Assembly: GCA_963663635.2 (NCBI GenBank)
Contig: CAXXMY010000017.1
Coordinates: 1-64,000 of the forward strand
From: Poriferisodalis sp963663635
GTDB taxonomy: Bacteria; Actinomycetota; Acidimicrobiia; Acidimicrobiales; Poriferisodalaceae
DNA: 64,000 bases
Direction: 5' to 3'
Shown here piece after piece: positions 50,328 to 58,621 of this stretch. Position 1 is the first letter of the stretch, and every line of letters starts with the position of its first letter. Under the pieces are notes generated by a model that was not told where the DNA came from, did no database searches, and saw nothing but the letters and a program-made list of their open reading frames with translations. The translations under genes were made by a program, and so were the position numbers.

Positions 50328-51671
50328 GTGAGAATTGTGGTGGTCGGTGCCGGTGAGGTAGGCAGCTACATCGCCGAACGCCTCAGCCGCGAGGGCAATG
50401 ATGTCGTCGTCGTTGATCACCATTCGGGTCGGCTCGATGCGCTCGCGTCCGAGTTCGATCTCCTCACGGTGAATGGCAGCGGCACCAATCCGCGGGTGCT
50501 GGCCGAGGCAGGGCTCGATCGGGCAGAAGTTGTTGTCGCAGTCACCGATTCCGATGAGGTGAACCTGCTGGCGTGCATGCAAGCCAAGCAGGCAGGAGTG
50601 CCGGCGGCAGTCGCCCGGTTGCAGGACAGCGATCTCCGCGGGCCGCCAGGGCGAGCGATGCGTGCCGCAATCGGCGTGGACCTCGTTCTCGATCCCGACG
50701 AGCAAACGGCAGATGCCATCATGGATCTGCTCATCTACCACGGCGCTTCCGATGTCAACGAGCTCGCCAACGGCGAAGTGCTCGTTGTCGGTGCCCGTCT
50801 CGCCGGCGATGCGCCGCTCGTCGGAAAGACCATGGCGGAGATCGGCGCGTACTACGAGCCTGAGTGGGATTTCATCTTCGGTGTGCTGTCGCGTGACGGC
50901 GAGGTGAGCGTGATGCGGCGCGAGACCACGCTGGCGCCCAACGATCTTCTGCGAGTGGTCTGCCGGCGCCAGGGACGGCGCGAACTCATGGAGATCATGG
51001 GGCTGAGCCGAACCGACCTCCGCCGAGTGATGATTCTGGGCGGCGGCCGCACGGCGGGCCTGCTTGCGGGTCGGCTCCTCGAGCGTCACGTCGATGTCGT
51101 CATCATCGAGATGCGCTACGAGCGTTGTTTGGAGCTGAGCGAGCGCTATGCCGGCGCCCTGGTGCTGCACGGCGACATCACAGATATCGATGTCCTCGCT
51201 CGTGAGGACATCGGCAGCTTCGACGCCGTTGTGGCCGTAACCGGCGAGGACGACGCAAACGTCCTGGCCTGCCTGTACGCCAAGTCCGAAGGAGCCAGCG
51301 AGACCATCGCTGTCGTGCACCGCCTGTCGCTGCTGCCGTTGCTTGAACAGGTCGGCATCGATGCTGCGCTGTCGCCACGGACCGCCAGCGCCAACATGGT
51401 CCTGCGTATGGTGCGCGGCGGAGTGACCGCAGTGGCCACCTTCCTCGAAGGAGACGTCGAAGTGCTCGAATTCGAGGTGAGCTCTGGCTCACGGGCCGAT
51501 GGCTCCGCGGTGCGAGATTTACACCTGCCGGGGCAGATGCTGCTTGCAGCGATCGTTCGTGATGGCAAGGCCCGCATCGCTCGGGGCCGCAGCGAGCTGA
51601 GGGCGCGGGACCACGTAGTCGCCTTCGTCACGCCGAACTGCGTGGACGAGGTCAAGCAGGCCTTTCGGTGA
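50328..51671 (+). CDS. trkA: Trk potassium uptake regulatory subunit TrkA
   Basis: 447 residues from GTG 50328. Two RCK units: Rossmann motif VVVGAGEVGSYIAERLSREG (residues 4-23) and a second, VMILGGGRTAGLLAGRLLER (about 232-251), each followed by a TrkA-C domain. It binds NAD(H) or ATP on the cytoplasmic face and gates the Trk channel. It forms an operon with two trkH genes; the stop overlaps the first trkH start by 4 bp (GTGA). Confidence 0.93.
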   Translation: MRIVVVGAGEVGSYIAERLSREGNDVVVVDHHSGRLDALASEFDLLTVNGSGTNPRVLAEAGLDRAEVVVAVTDSDEVNLLACMQAKQAGVPAAVARLQDSDLRGPPGRAMRAAIGVDLVLDPDEQTADAIMDLLIYHGASDVNELANGEVLVVGARLAGDAPLVGKTMAEIGAYYEPEWDFIFGVLSRDGEVSVMRRETTLAPNDLLRVVCRRQGRRELMEIMGLSRTDLRRVMILGGGRTAGLLAGRLLERHVDVVIIEMRYERCLELSERYAGALVLHGDITDIDVLAREDIGSFDAVVAVTGEDDANVLACLYAKSEGASETIAVVHRLSLLPLLEQVGIDAALSPRTASANMVLRMVRGGVTAVATFLEGDVEVLEFEVSSGSRADGSAVRDLHLPGQMLLAAIVRDGKARIARGRSELRARDHVVAFVTPNCVDEVKQAFR

Positions 51672-53299
51672 CACCTCGTCCGGTGCGCCGGGCTCCCCAA
51701 AAAGACAGATTGCGCCGCTTGGTGGTGCGTGCAGCCAGAGCAGCCGACGCGGCATTGCGATATTGGGCTCGAGGCCCGTACGAATCGACGCTGGCGGTAA
51801 CCGCTCTCGTCGTGCTGACGAGTTCGCTGCCCGTGTTCGCAGCGTGTGCCGCGTTCGATTGGCTCGTGGGCGATCGCGTCGCTGCGAGCGGTGTGCGCGG
51901 ATCAGACGCCGTTGAACTGACCGTCGCCGGTCTCGTCATTGCGGTGGTAGCGCTCGGCCTGCTGCGGTTGTGTCGATTTGAACGACGCATCACCGAGCGC
52001 CAGACACTCACCGCCTTGGCGCTCGCGGCGTTCGCCGCCGTCGGAGCGGTTGCTGTCGCGCACGTCGCGACTGGCGCAGTCCCGCCATCAGCATTGGCGA
52101 CTGCGTTTGCCGAGGCTGCAGCCACGGTGACCGGCACCAATAGCACCAGCCTGTCCCCAGAAAGCCTCGGCGCCGGAATGCTGGCACTGCGGGCATTCGG
52201 CCAGTGGCTGGGCGCCGCGGCGCTCATCATGGTCTTGGTTCGCGTGCTTCCGCACCTGGGCGTCGGCGGCCTGGATTCCGATGGGGGAGTGGCGACCCGC
52301 TCGGCGCGGCGACTGGCCCCTCGCAGCGCCGGCACGATGGGCCGGTTGCTGCTGCTCTATGGCGCGCTGACCGTGGCGACATGGATCGCGTACGCGTTGG
52401 CGGGAATGCCAGTGCTGCAGAGCGGATTGCACGCACTGACCACAGTGTCGACCGGCGGTTTCTCGACCCAAGCCACCTCGATTGGTGCCTTCGCATCCGG
52501 GGCCGTGGAGTGGGTCGCGATCTTCGGGATGGCGGCTGGCGGCGTCAGCTTGCCCCTCATGTTTCTGGCCATTAGACGACGGGACCCTGCTCGTTTCGTG
52601 CGCAGCTACGAATTCCGGCTGTACGTGACGATCATCGTGCTTGTGGCTGCGGGGATCGCACTGTGGACGGACGGCGACTTCGGCGCGGATCACATCCGTG
52701 GGGCACTTTTCGCCGCAGTTTCCGCCATTTCGACGACAGGCTTCGAGACGCTGTCCATCGTCGATCTTTCCGCGGGCAGCCAGGCCCTGCTGGTGCTACT
52801 CATGCTCTTGGGCGGTATGAGCGCCTCTTTGGCCGGCGGCTTCAAGGTCGTGCGCCTGTTGACGCTGGTGTCATACATCAGTCGGGAACTTCGCAGAGCC
52901 GTGCATCCGGCGTTGGCCGAACGATTGCACCTCGGGCGTTCGACGATTTCGGAATCCACGATGGGCCGCATCGTCGGTGAGCTGCTCCTGGCCTCGCTGC
53001 TCGTGATCCCGGCATCCATTGCCCTTGCTGCGAGCGGTCTCGGCGTCGTCGACGCTCTGTCATATGCAGTGTCAACGCTGTCCAATGTCGGGCCGGCGCT
53101 CGGTGAGGCAGGCTCAACCGGACATCTGGAAGCGCTCGGATCGTTGGGTCGGGCCACCGCAGGCCTGTTGATGCTTCTGGGCCGGGTGTCGGTCACCGCC
53201 ATGGTGGTTGCGCTCACGGTCGCGGTCTACCCAGCAGCCAGCGCAGCCCGCCGTGGCCCCTGGCGAAGGCGCAAGGTGTACGGAATGCGGTTGCAATGA
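51668..53299 (+). CDS. trkH: TrkH-type potassium channel subunit, first copy
   Basis: 543 residues from GTG 51668. About ten transmembrane helices in four M1-P-M2 repeats. Pore loops: TVTGTNSTSLS, TTVSTGGFSTQ, SAISTTGFETL and STLSNVGPALG. The first loop departs from the usual TTTG-F form, having TGTNS, while the next three are standard. The N-terminal region is basic. It overlaps trkA and the second trkH by 4 bp each, so all three are translated together. Confidence 0.88.
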   Translation: MTPRPVRRAPQKDRLRRLVVRAARAADAALRYWARGPYESTLAVTALVVLTSSLPVFAACAAFDWLVGDRVAASGVRGSDAVELTVAGLVIAVVALGLLRLCRFERRITERQTLTALALAAFAAVGAVAVAHVATGAVPPSALATAFAEAAATVTGTNSTSLSPESLGAGMLALRAFGQWLGAAALIMVLVRVLPHLGVGGLDSDGGVATRSARRLAPRSAGTMGRLLLLYGALTVATWIAYALAGMPVLQSGLHALTTVSTGGFSTQATSIGAFASGAVEWVAIFGMAAGGVSLPLMFLAIRRRDPARFVRSYEFRLYVTIIVLVAAGIALWTDGDFGADHIRGALFAAVSAISTTGFETLSIVDLSAGSQALLVLLMLLGGMSASLAGGFKVVRLLTLVSYISRELRRAVHPALAERLHLGRSTISESTMGRIVGELLLASLLVIPASIALAASGLGVVDALSYAVSTLSNVGPALGEAGSTGHLEALGSLGRATAGLLMLLGRVSVTAMVVALTVAVYPAASAARRGPWRRRKVYGMRLQ

Positions 53300-54867
53300 G
53301 GGCTGCGGCTGGCGTGCTCGGGGGACGCATCGAATCGACACCGGTACGGGTCAGTGGTGCGGCGCTGCTCTTTGTCGCTGCCGGAATGGTGCTGTCTGCT
53401 GCGGTCGCCCGGTTGGACGGAGGCGGAGGCACGCTGGCACTGCTGGTGTCAGCGGGTCTCACCGCGGCGGTGGGCAGCCTGATGATGGGCGGCTCGGTGG
53501 TGTCGGCAAGGGCCGATTCGGCGCTGGCATTCGCAGCGGTGGCGTGGGCCTGGCTGGCTGTCTCGGCAGCCGGCGCCTTGCCATTCCTGATTGGGGGAGT
53601 GATTCCTTGGGGCGAGTTCGACGATGCTTTGTTCGAGTCGATCTCGGGTTTCACCTGTACAGGAGCCACGATCCTCGCCGACATTGACGCGGTGCCCGCT
53701 GGCATTCTCTTCTTCCGCAGCATGATCCAGTGGTTCGGCGGCATGGGCCTCATCGTGCTCGCCGTGGGCGTGCTGCCAGCGCTCAAGGTCGGAGGACTCG
53801 AACTCATCGCGAACGAAGCTCCTGGCCCGACTGCGGACCGCCTCACGCCACGCATTGCCGAGACAGCGAGGCGCCTGTGGATGCTGTACGGCGGTTTGAC
53901 GCTGGCGGTCGCAGTCGCACTCTTGATTGCAGGCATGAGCCTGTTCGACGCTGTGGCCCACGCATTCACGACTGTTGCGACGGGTGGGTACTCCACCCAT
54001 TCGGCGTCGATCGCCTACTTCGACTCGTTTGGGATCGAGCTGGTGCTCATTGTCGGGATGGTGGTATGCGCCGCGAACTTCTCGCTGCACTGGCACACGA
54101 TCATGCGCACTCGCTCGATGCTGCGGGGATACTCGGAATTGCGCTGGTACCTCGGGTTGATCGGGGGAGCCTTGCTGATGCTGGTGTGGCTGAACTCGCC
54201 CAACATGAGCTTCGGCACGAACGTACGCGAATCGCTCTTCTATGCAGCGTCGCTGGGGACGAGCACCGGATTCGGCACGACCGATTACACCGATCCCGTG
54301 TTCTGGGCCCCGGCAACCCACATGGTGCTGTTGGTGCTGATGGTGGTCGGCGGGATGACGGGCTCGACGGCTGGGGGCATGAAAGTCCTGCGGCTGCAGG
54401 TGGTGGCGCGCTATGCGGTTCGCGAGGTGATCCGTGCTCGTCACCCCCGTGCGGTCCTGTCGATGCGAATCGGAGACACCGTTGTCGCCGAAGACATCGC
54501 AGCGCGGGCATTGGGCTTCGTGCTGCTGTACCTGGGACTGATCGTCATCGGTGGCGTCATGATCGCTGCGCTCGGAGCCGATCTCGAGACCGGCTTCTCT
54601 GGGGCAGTGTCAGCTATCGGCAATGCCGGCCCGGCACTGGGCGACGCCGGCCCGACCTCGACTGCGTTGGCGTTCCCGAGGGAATCCAGACCGGTCCTGA
54701 TGGCGCTGATGCTGTTCGGGCGGCTTGAGGTGTTCCCGACGATGTTGATGTTCGTTGCCGCGTTGCGAGCGACGACGCGGTCACGGCATGGACGTGTGGG
54801 AGATCGACGGCTTCTGCGGCGATCCGAGCACTGGTTCAGCTGGCCGCAGCCGCGCCTTGGGGAATGA
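53296..54867 (+). CDS. trkH: TrkH-type potassium channel subunit, second copy
   Basis: 523 residues from ATG 53296 (overlap ATGA). Pore loops are closer to the standard: SGFTCTGATIL, TTVATGGYSTH, GTSTGFGTTDY and SAIGNAGPALG. Helix-rich throughout (MGGMTGSTAGG-type loop present as GGMTGSTAGGMKVLR). Divergence from the first copy, including all filter loops, suggests that the pair forms a heteromer or serves different conditions. The last 32 bp overlap the convergent lipoprotein gene. Confidence 0.9.
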   Translation: MRAAAGVLGGRIESTPVRVSGAALLFVAAGMVLSAAVARLDGGGGTLALLVSAGLTAAVGSLMMGGSVVSARADSALAFAAVAWAWLAVSAAGALPFLIGGVIPWGEFDDALFESISGFTCTGATILADIDAVPAGILFFRSMIQWFGGMGLIVLAVGVLPALKVGGLELIANEAPGPTADRLTPRIAETARRLWMLYGGLTLAVAVALLIAGMSLFDAVAHAFTTVATGGYSTHSASIAYFDSFGIELVLIVGMVVCAANFSLHWHTIMRTRSMLRGYSELRWYLGLIGGALLMLVWLNSPNMSFGTNVRESLFYAASLGTSTGFGTTDYTDPVFWAPATHMVLLVLMVVGGMTGSTAGGMKVLRLQVVARYAVREVIRARHPRAVLSMRIGDTVVAEDIAARALGFVLLYLGLIVIGGVMIAALGADLETGFSGAVSAIGNAGPALGDAGPTSTALAFPRESRPVLMALMLFGRLEVFPTMLMFVAALRATTRSRHGRVGDRRLLRRSEHWFSWPQPRLGE

Positions 54868-55480
54868 GGGGACCGAGCTCGCTGAAGTCCTCAACGCGGA
54901 GTGCCCGGGGACGTTCGCCAGGGCGGACCTGAGCGATTGTTCCGGCCCCGTCCGGGAGCGATTGCGCCACACCGTCGAGGAATATGAGCACTCCCTGGGT
55001 GTCACGTGCCAGCGACGAGGCAGTCAGTACAAGTTGCGCCACAGCACGGATGCGCTGTGCTCCCTCGACTTCGAAGAAGACCGAGTTCAGGTGGACCGAC
55101 ACCACGTTGTTGCGAGACAGCTGGACGTCCACAACTTCGGTGCCTGCGGGAATGGCGGACTCCAGCCCGGTCTCGGCTTCGGCCGGGGTTGGACCCGCGA
55201 GCAAGTCGTTGAGCGGCGCATCGAGGAACACGGGTGCGGCGAGCGGTCGCTGTAGCTCGACCAGGCGACCGTCGCGCAGGAAGAACACCGCATGCAGAGA
55301 TGTGTCAGGTGCCGTTGGGATTCCGGAGTTCGGCTGGTCGTCCGTGGAGGGAAAGACGTCGGACGGCACGTCGACTCCAGACGGCGCGGCGTCTGTCGGC
55401 AGTCCGCAGCCAGCGAGCACCGCCACGCATGCGAGCAGCGCTGCGCCGCAGCGCCGTGAAGCCCACAGTCGAGACATCAT
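54836..55480 (-). CDS. GerMN-domain lipoprotein of the mtr operon (LpqB-like position)
   Basis: 214 residues from ATG 55480. Lipoprotein signal with lipobox LAGC (about 22-25) after LLACVAVL. The body carries a GerMN domain: VFFLRDGRLVELQRPLAAPV, LLAGPTPAEAETGLESAIPA, VVSVHLNSVFFEVEGAQRIR and AQLVLTASSLARDTQGVLIF. It is shorter than mycobacterial LpqB, lacking the beta-propeller, but follows mtrB with a 4-bp overlap just as lpqB does. It would sit outside the membrane and may modulate MtrB. Confidence 0.85.
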   Translation of the reverse strand: MMSRLWASRRCGAALLACVAVLAGCGLPTDAAPSGVDVPSDVFPSTDDQPNSGIPTAPDTSLHAVFFLRDGRLVELQRPLAAPVFLDAPLNDLLAGPTPAEAETGLESAIPAGTEVVDVQLSRNNVVSVHLNSVFFEVEGAQRIRAVAQLVLTASSLARDTQGVLIFLDGVAQSLPDGAGTIAQVRPGERPRALRVEDFSELGPLIPQGAAAAS

Positions 55481-56892
55481 CGATGTCCCGCGATCGGCAG
55501 CTCGACGACGAAGCGAGCGCCCCGCTCTCCGTCGGCCCTGGATTCGACGTGGACAGAGCCGCCATGACGCCTCGTGTGCTCGTACACGAGAGCCAACCCC
55601 AGACCCGCGCCGCTGCCGGCGCCACGCTTGCGCGCTGCTGCGCCGCGGGTGAACCGCTCGAACACCAGCTCACGTTCGGACGGAGTGACCCCGGGCCCGG
55701 AGTCCTCGATGGCGATCCTCACGGAGTTGTCGGGGCGCGAAATCTCGACGAGGGTCGCGCCGCCGCCGTGCTTCTCGGCATTGCGAAGCAGGTTGTCGAA
55801 GACCTGCGCGAGACCTCGCTTGTCTCCGATCACCACAGCATTCGCCGCCGCGGGGCTGATTTCGAAAGTGATGTCGCTGTCCGAGGCGTGGACTCGGTGC
55901 TGGACCAGTTCGGTGACGTTCACGAGACCACGCTCGAAGACTGAGCCGTGAGCATCGGGCCGCGAGATCTCGAGCAGGTCCTGCACAAGCTGCTCGAAGC
56001 GGTCGATCTCCGAGGCGAGCAGGTCGAGCGCCGTGGCGCCCTGAGACGAGAGCTCGTCTCGATGGCCATTCAAGTAGTCGATGGAACTCCGCAGCGTCTG
56101 CAGCGGCGAACGCAGTTCGTGGCTCACGTCCGACGCGAAACGTGCGTCTCGCGCAATGCGCCGCTCCATGGCATCGGCCATGTCGTTGAAGGATTCCACG
56201 ATGACTGCGAGATCGGGATCGTCGCTGTGCTCGACACGCGTGTCGAAGCGTCCGTGCGCGATCGAATTGGCGGCATCGGACACGTTCGCAAGCGGGCGCA
56301 GGAGGCGGCCACCAGCCCACGCGCCGATGGCGACACCGATGAGAACGGTCAGCGCTCCGCCGAGACCGAGAATCAGTCGGAGGCTGCTCAGCGTGGCCTC
56401 GATCTCGGACAGCGGGACGACCTCGAAGTACAGGGTTTCGCTGAGCTGTGAGACCGCAGCGGGGCGCAGGCGAAGACCGAGCGCGAGCTGCGGCACGCCG
56501 TCAAGCCGGTACCGCATCGCATACGCACGGTTCGAGTTCTCCGCGACGTTGACCAGCTCAGCGGGGAGGTCGCTGGGCACCAGCGACGGCGACCTCCAGG
56601 TGTCGGGCCCTGTGCGCACGATGGAACGGCTGCCGCTCAGGCTGGGCAGTGACTCGAGCAAGACGGCGAAGTCCGGACTCTCCGCCCGCAGCGAGCCTTG
56701 GACCTGCTTCGCATTGGCGAAGAACTGTGCTTCAGAAGATTCTTGGCGAAGGCCCAGCATCGAGTTTCGTGACAGCCCGTAGGTGATCACCACGAGCATC
56801 GATGCCGCGATCAGCGCCCCCAGAGTGAATGCGCCGACAACGCGCGCACGCAACGGCAACCGCCGCAGAGGACGCGGCCGGCGCAGCGCCAT
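55477..56892 (-). CDS. mtrB: sensor histidine kinase MtrB
   Basis: 471 residues from ATG 56892, one base after the mtrA stop. Two transmembrane helices (about 18-40 and 165-195) enclose an extracellular sensor domain; HAMP follows (GGRLLRPLANVSDAANSIAH), then the H-box FASDVSHELRSPLQTLRSSI (about 250-269), N-box DNLLRNAEKHGG and G-boxes IEDSGPGVTPSE and GSGAGLGLALVYEHTRRHGG. Gene order mtrA-mtrB-lipoprotein matches the conserved actinobacterial Mtr system, which governs cell-wall turnover and osmotic response. Confidence 0.88.
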   Translation of the reverse strand: MALRRPRPLRRLPLRARVVGAFTLGALIAASMLVVITYGLSRNSMLGLRQESSEAQFFANAKQVQGSLRAESPDFAVLLESLPSLSGSRSIVRTGPDTWRSPSLVPSDLPAELVNVAENSNRAYAMRYRLDGVPQLALGLRLRPAAVSQLSETLYFEVVPLSEIEATLSSLRLILGLGGALTVLIGVAIGAWAGGRLLRPLANVSDAANSIAHGRFDTRVEHSDDPDLAVIVESFNDMADAMERRIARDARFASDVSHELRSPLQTLRSSIDYLNGHRDELSSQGATALDLLASEIDRFEQLVQDLLEISRPDAHGSVFERGLVNVTELVQHRVHASDSDITFEISPAAANAVVIGDKRGLAQVFDNLLRNAEKHGGGATLVEISRPDNSVRIAIEDSGPGVTPSERELVFERFTRGAAARKRGAGSGAGLGLALVYEHTRRHGGSVHVESRADGERGARFVVELPIAGHR

Positions 56893-56893
56893 G

Positions 56894-57574
56894 TCAGGCT
56901 CGCAGCTTGTAGCCCATGCCGCGGGCCGTCGCGACGTAGCGCGGGCGGGCGGGATCGTCCTCGATCTTCAGACGCAGCCGACGAACGTGCACGTCCACGA
57001 GCCGGCCATCGCCGAAGTAGTCGTATCCCCAGACGCGCTCCAACAGGTGCTCGCGACTCATGACCTTGCCGGGATTGTCAGACAGTTCGCAGAGCAGTCG
57101 GAACTCGGTCTTCGTCAGATGCAACTCTTCGCCGTTTTTTCGCACGACCCCTTCGTCGGGATTGATCTCGAGGTCGCCGATGAGTCTCGGGAGGTCGTTG
57201 CCGTCGACTGTGCGGCTTCTGCGAAGCAATGCCCTGATGCGCGCCGAGAGCTCCTTCGGAGCGAACGGTTTCGTGAGGTAGTCGTCTGCGCCAGCCTCGA
57301 GTCCCGCAACGATGTCGTGAGTGTCGTCGCGGGCGGTGACCATGATGATCGGCACGTGGCTTGTCCGCCGGATGGACCGGCACAGCTCGAATCCATCGAG
57401 ACCGGGCAGCATGATGTCGACAAGGACGACGTCGGTGTTGTCCGGATTGAAGCCTTCGAGGGCGTCCTCGCACGATTCGGCCTCCGACACACGCCAGCCT
57501 TCGTCCTCGAGGGCCAGCCGCAGAGCCGTGCGGATTCGCTCGTCGTCCTCGACAACTAAGACGTTCGTCGTCAC
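56894..57574 (-). CDS. mtrA: response regulator MtrA (OmpR family)
   Basis: 226 residues from GTG 57574. Receiver domain: acidic pair VVEDDERIR, phospho-accepting aspartate in VVLVDIMLPGLDG (about 52), threonine in MVTARDD and lysine in YLTKPFAPKEL. OmpR-type winged helix: LHLTKTEFRLLCELSDNPGK, MSREHLLERVWGYDYFGDGR, VDVHVRRLRLKIEDDP and YVATARGMGYKLRA. The start codon lies inside the first unit of a 29-bp tandem repeat, and no ribosome-binding site is visible. Confidence 0.9.
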   Translation of the reverse strand: MTTNVLVVEDDERIRTALRLALEDEGWRVSEAESCEDALEGFNPDNTDVVLVDIMLPGLDGFELCRSIRRTSHVPIIMVTARDDTHDIVAGLEAGADDYLTKPFAPKELSARIRALLRRSRTVDGNDLPRLIGDLEINPDEGVVRKNGEELHLTKTEFRLLCELSDNPGKVMSREHLLERVWGYDYFGDGRLVDVHVRRLRLKIEDDPARPRYVATARGMGYKLRA

Positions 57575-57647
57575 TGTGTTGCCGTAGCTTCGCAGGTGCT
57601 CACTGTGTTGCCGTCGTTTCGTAGGTGCTCACTGTGTCGCCGTCTAC
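57571..57647 (-). repeat. 29-bp tandem repeat over the mtrA start
   Basis: Units at 57571-57599 and 57600-57628, and a partial third at 57629-57647, each opening TCACTGTGT and then GCCGT on the plus strand. The first unit includes the mtrA start codon, so the repeated unit spans leader and start. Confidence 0.7.
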
Positions 57648-58015
57648 TTGCGGTCGTTCGTCGGATCGCTGAAAGCGGGGTTGCGGTGGCGACCCCAGAC
57701 GGACGCCTGGTCGGCCCATTCGCTCATGGAGCGAAGGACCAGTGCGGCGAGCGCGGCAACGCCGACAGAGGCGACGAGCGCACCTATCGCAGCGCCAGCC
57801 AGTGATGTGCCGGTGCAGCTTTGGCTGCACTGCAGCGTGCCCGTGGCGTACCCGGCGAGACCGCCGCACACCGCAGCGATCACGATTGCCCCGAATGCGA
57901 GAGCCCGGGCCAGCACTGAGGGAAGTGCAGTCGGCGCCGTTGTCAGCATCGGGGCGTCGAGGCGAGCCAATGACGCCGTGTCGCTCGCGCGCAGTTGCCG
58001 GCCGTGGTCGCTCAC
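57644..58015 (-). CDS. two-helix membrane protein upstream of mtrA, unknown
   Basis: About 123 residues taken from GTG 58015; the open frame extends to 58093 but overlaps the leader of the divergent NUDIX gene. Two hydrophobic stretches (ALAFGAIVIAAVCGGLAGYA and LAGAAIGALVASVGVAALAA) flank a short loop with two cysteines (LQCSQSC). The tail SMSEWADQASVW is polar. It ends inside the 29-bp repeat block before mtrA and may be co-transcribed with it. Start uncertain. Confidence 0.5.
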   Translation of the reverse strand: MSDHGRQLRASDTASLARLDAPMLTTAPTALPSVLARALAFGAIVIAAVCGGLAGYATGTLQCSQSCTGTSLAGAAIGALVASVGVAALAALVLRSMSEWADQASVWGRHRNPAFSDPTNDRK

Positions 58016-58095
58016 CGTGGCAATGGTAGGGGGGCAATGGCACAGGCCGCCTCGCGACTGCGTTTCGGCGGGTTCGGTCGTGGCAGACTGCATGA

Positions 58096-58596
58096 GTGCC
58101 GCAAGACGTGCACAATTGGGCAGTTGCAGGCGGCATCCTCGTGGCAGAGGACGCGGTACTGATGGTGAACAATCGGCGCCGCAATGGCAGCACCGATTGG
58201 AGCACGCCGGGCGGGGTGGTTGACCCCGGAGAAACCGTGCTGGGCGCCCTCACTCGCGAGGTTGCCGAGGAGACCGGCCTGGCGGTGTCGGCGTGGGACG
58301 GGCCCTTGTACACCGTGGAGGCAGACGGTCGCGACGGACCCGGCTGGATTCTGCGCGTCGAAGTGCACGAGGCTCGTGGTTGGACTGGCGAATTGGACGT
58401 CGACGATCCCGACGGCATCGTGTTCGACGCCCGTTGGGTCCCACTGCCAGAAATCTCCGAACTCCTCGCCGGTCAGTACGCGTGGTTGAGCGAGCCGCTG
58501 CTCGCTTACCTGGGCGGGCAAGCGCCGAGGGGCCACGAATTTCGGTACACGGTCTCGGGTGATCACCGATCCGGGCTCACGGTCACGCCTCGGTAG
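58096..58596 (+). CDS. NUDIX hydrolase
   Basis: 166 residues from GTG 58096. The Nudix box is complete: GGVVDPGETVLGALTREVAE then ETGL (about 39-62), matching G-x5-E-x7-R-E-U-x-E-E-x-G-U. It hydrolyses nucleoside diphosphate derivatives; the substrate is not evident. The final residues overlap an alternative upstream start of dinB, whose real start is 58622. Confidence 0.9.
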   Translation: MPQDVHNWAVAGGILVAEDAVLMVNNRRRNGSTDWSTPGGVVDPGETVLGALTREVAEETGLAVSAWDGPLYTVEADGRDGPGWILRVEVHEARGWTGELDVDDPDGIVFDARWVPLPEISELLAGQYAWLSEPLLAYLGGQAPRGHEFRYTVSGDHRSGLTVTPR

Positions 58597-58621
58597 GTCA
58601 GTCGTCAGACCTGAGCCAGAT

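Noticed and set aside
49314..51320. 668-codon minus-strand open frame
   Set aside because: Shadow of trkA joined to an out-of-frame reading of glpK; both real genes have full motif sets.
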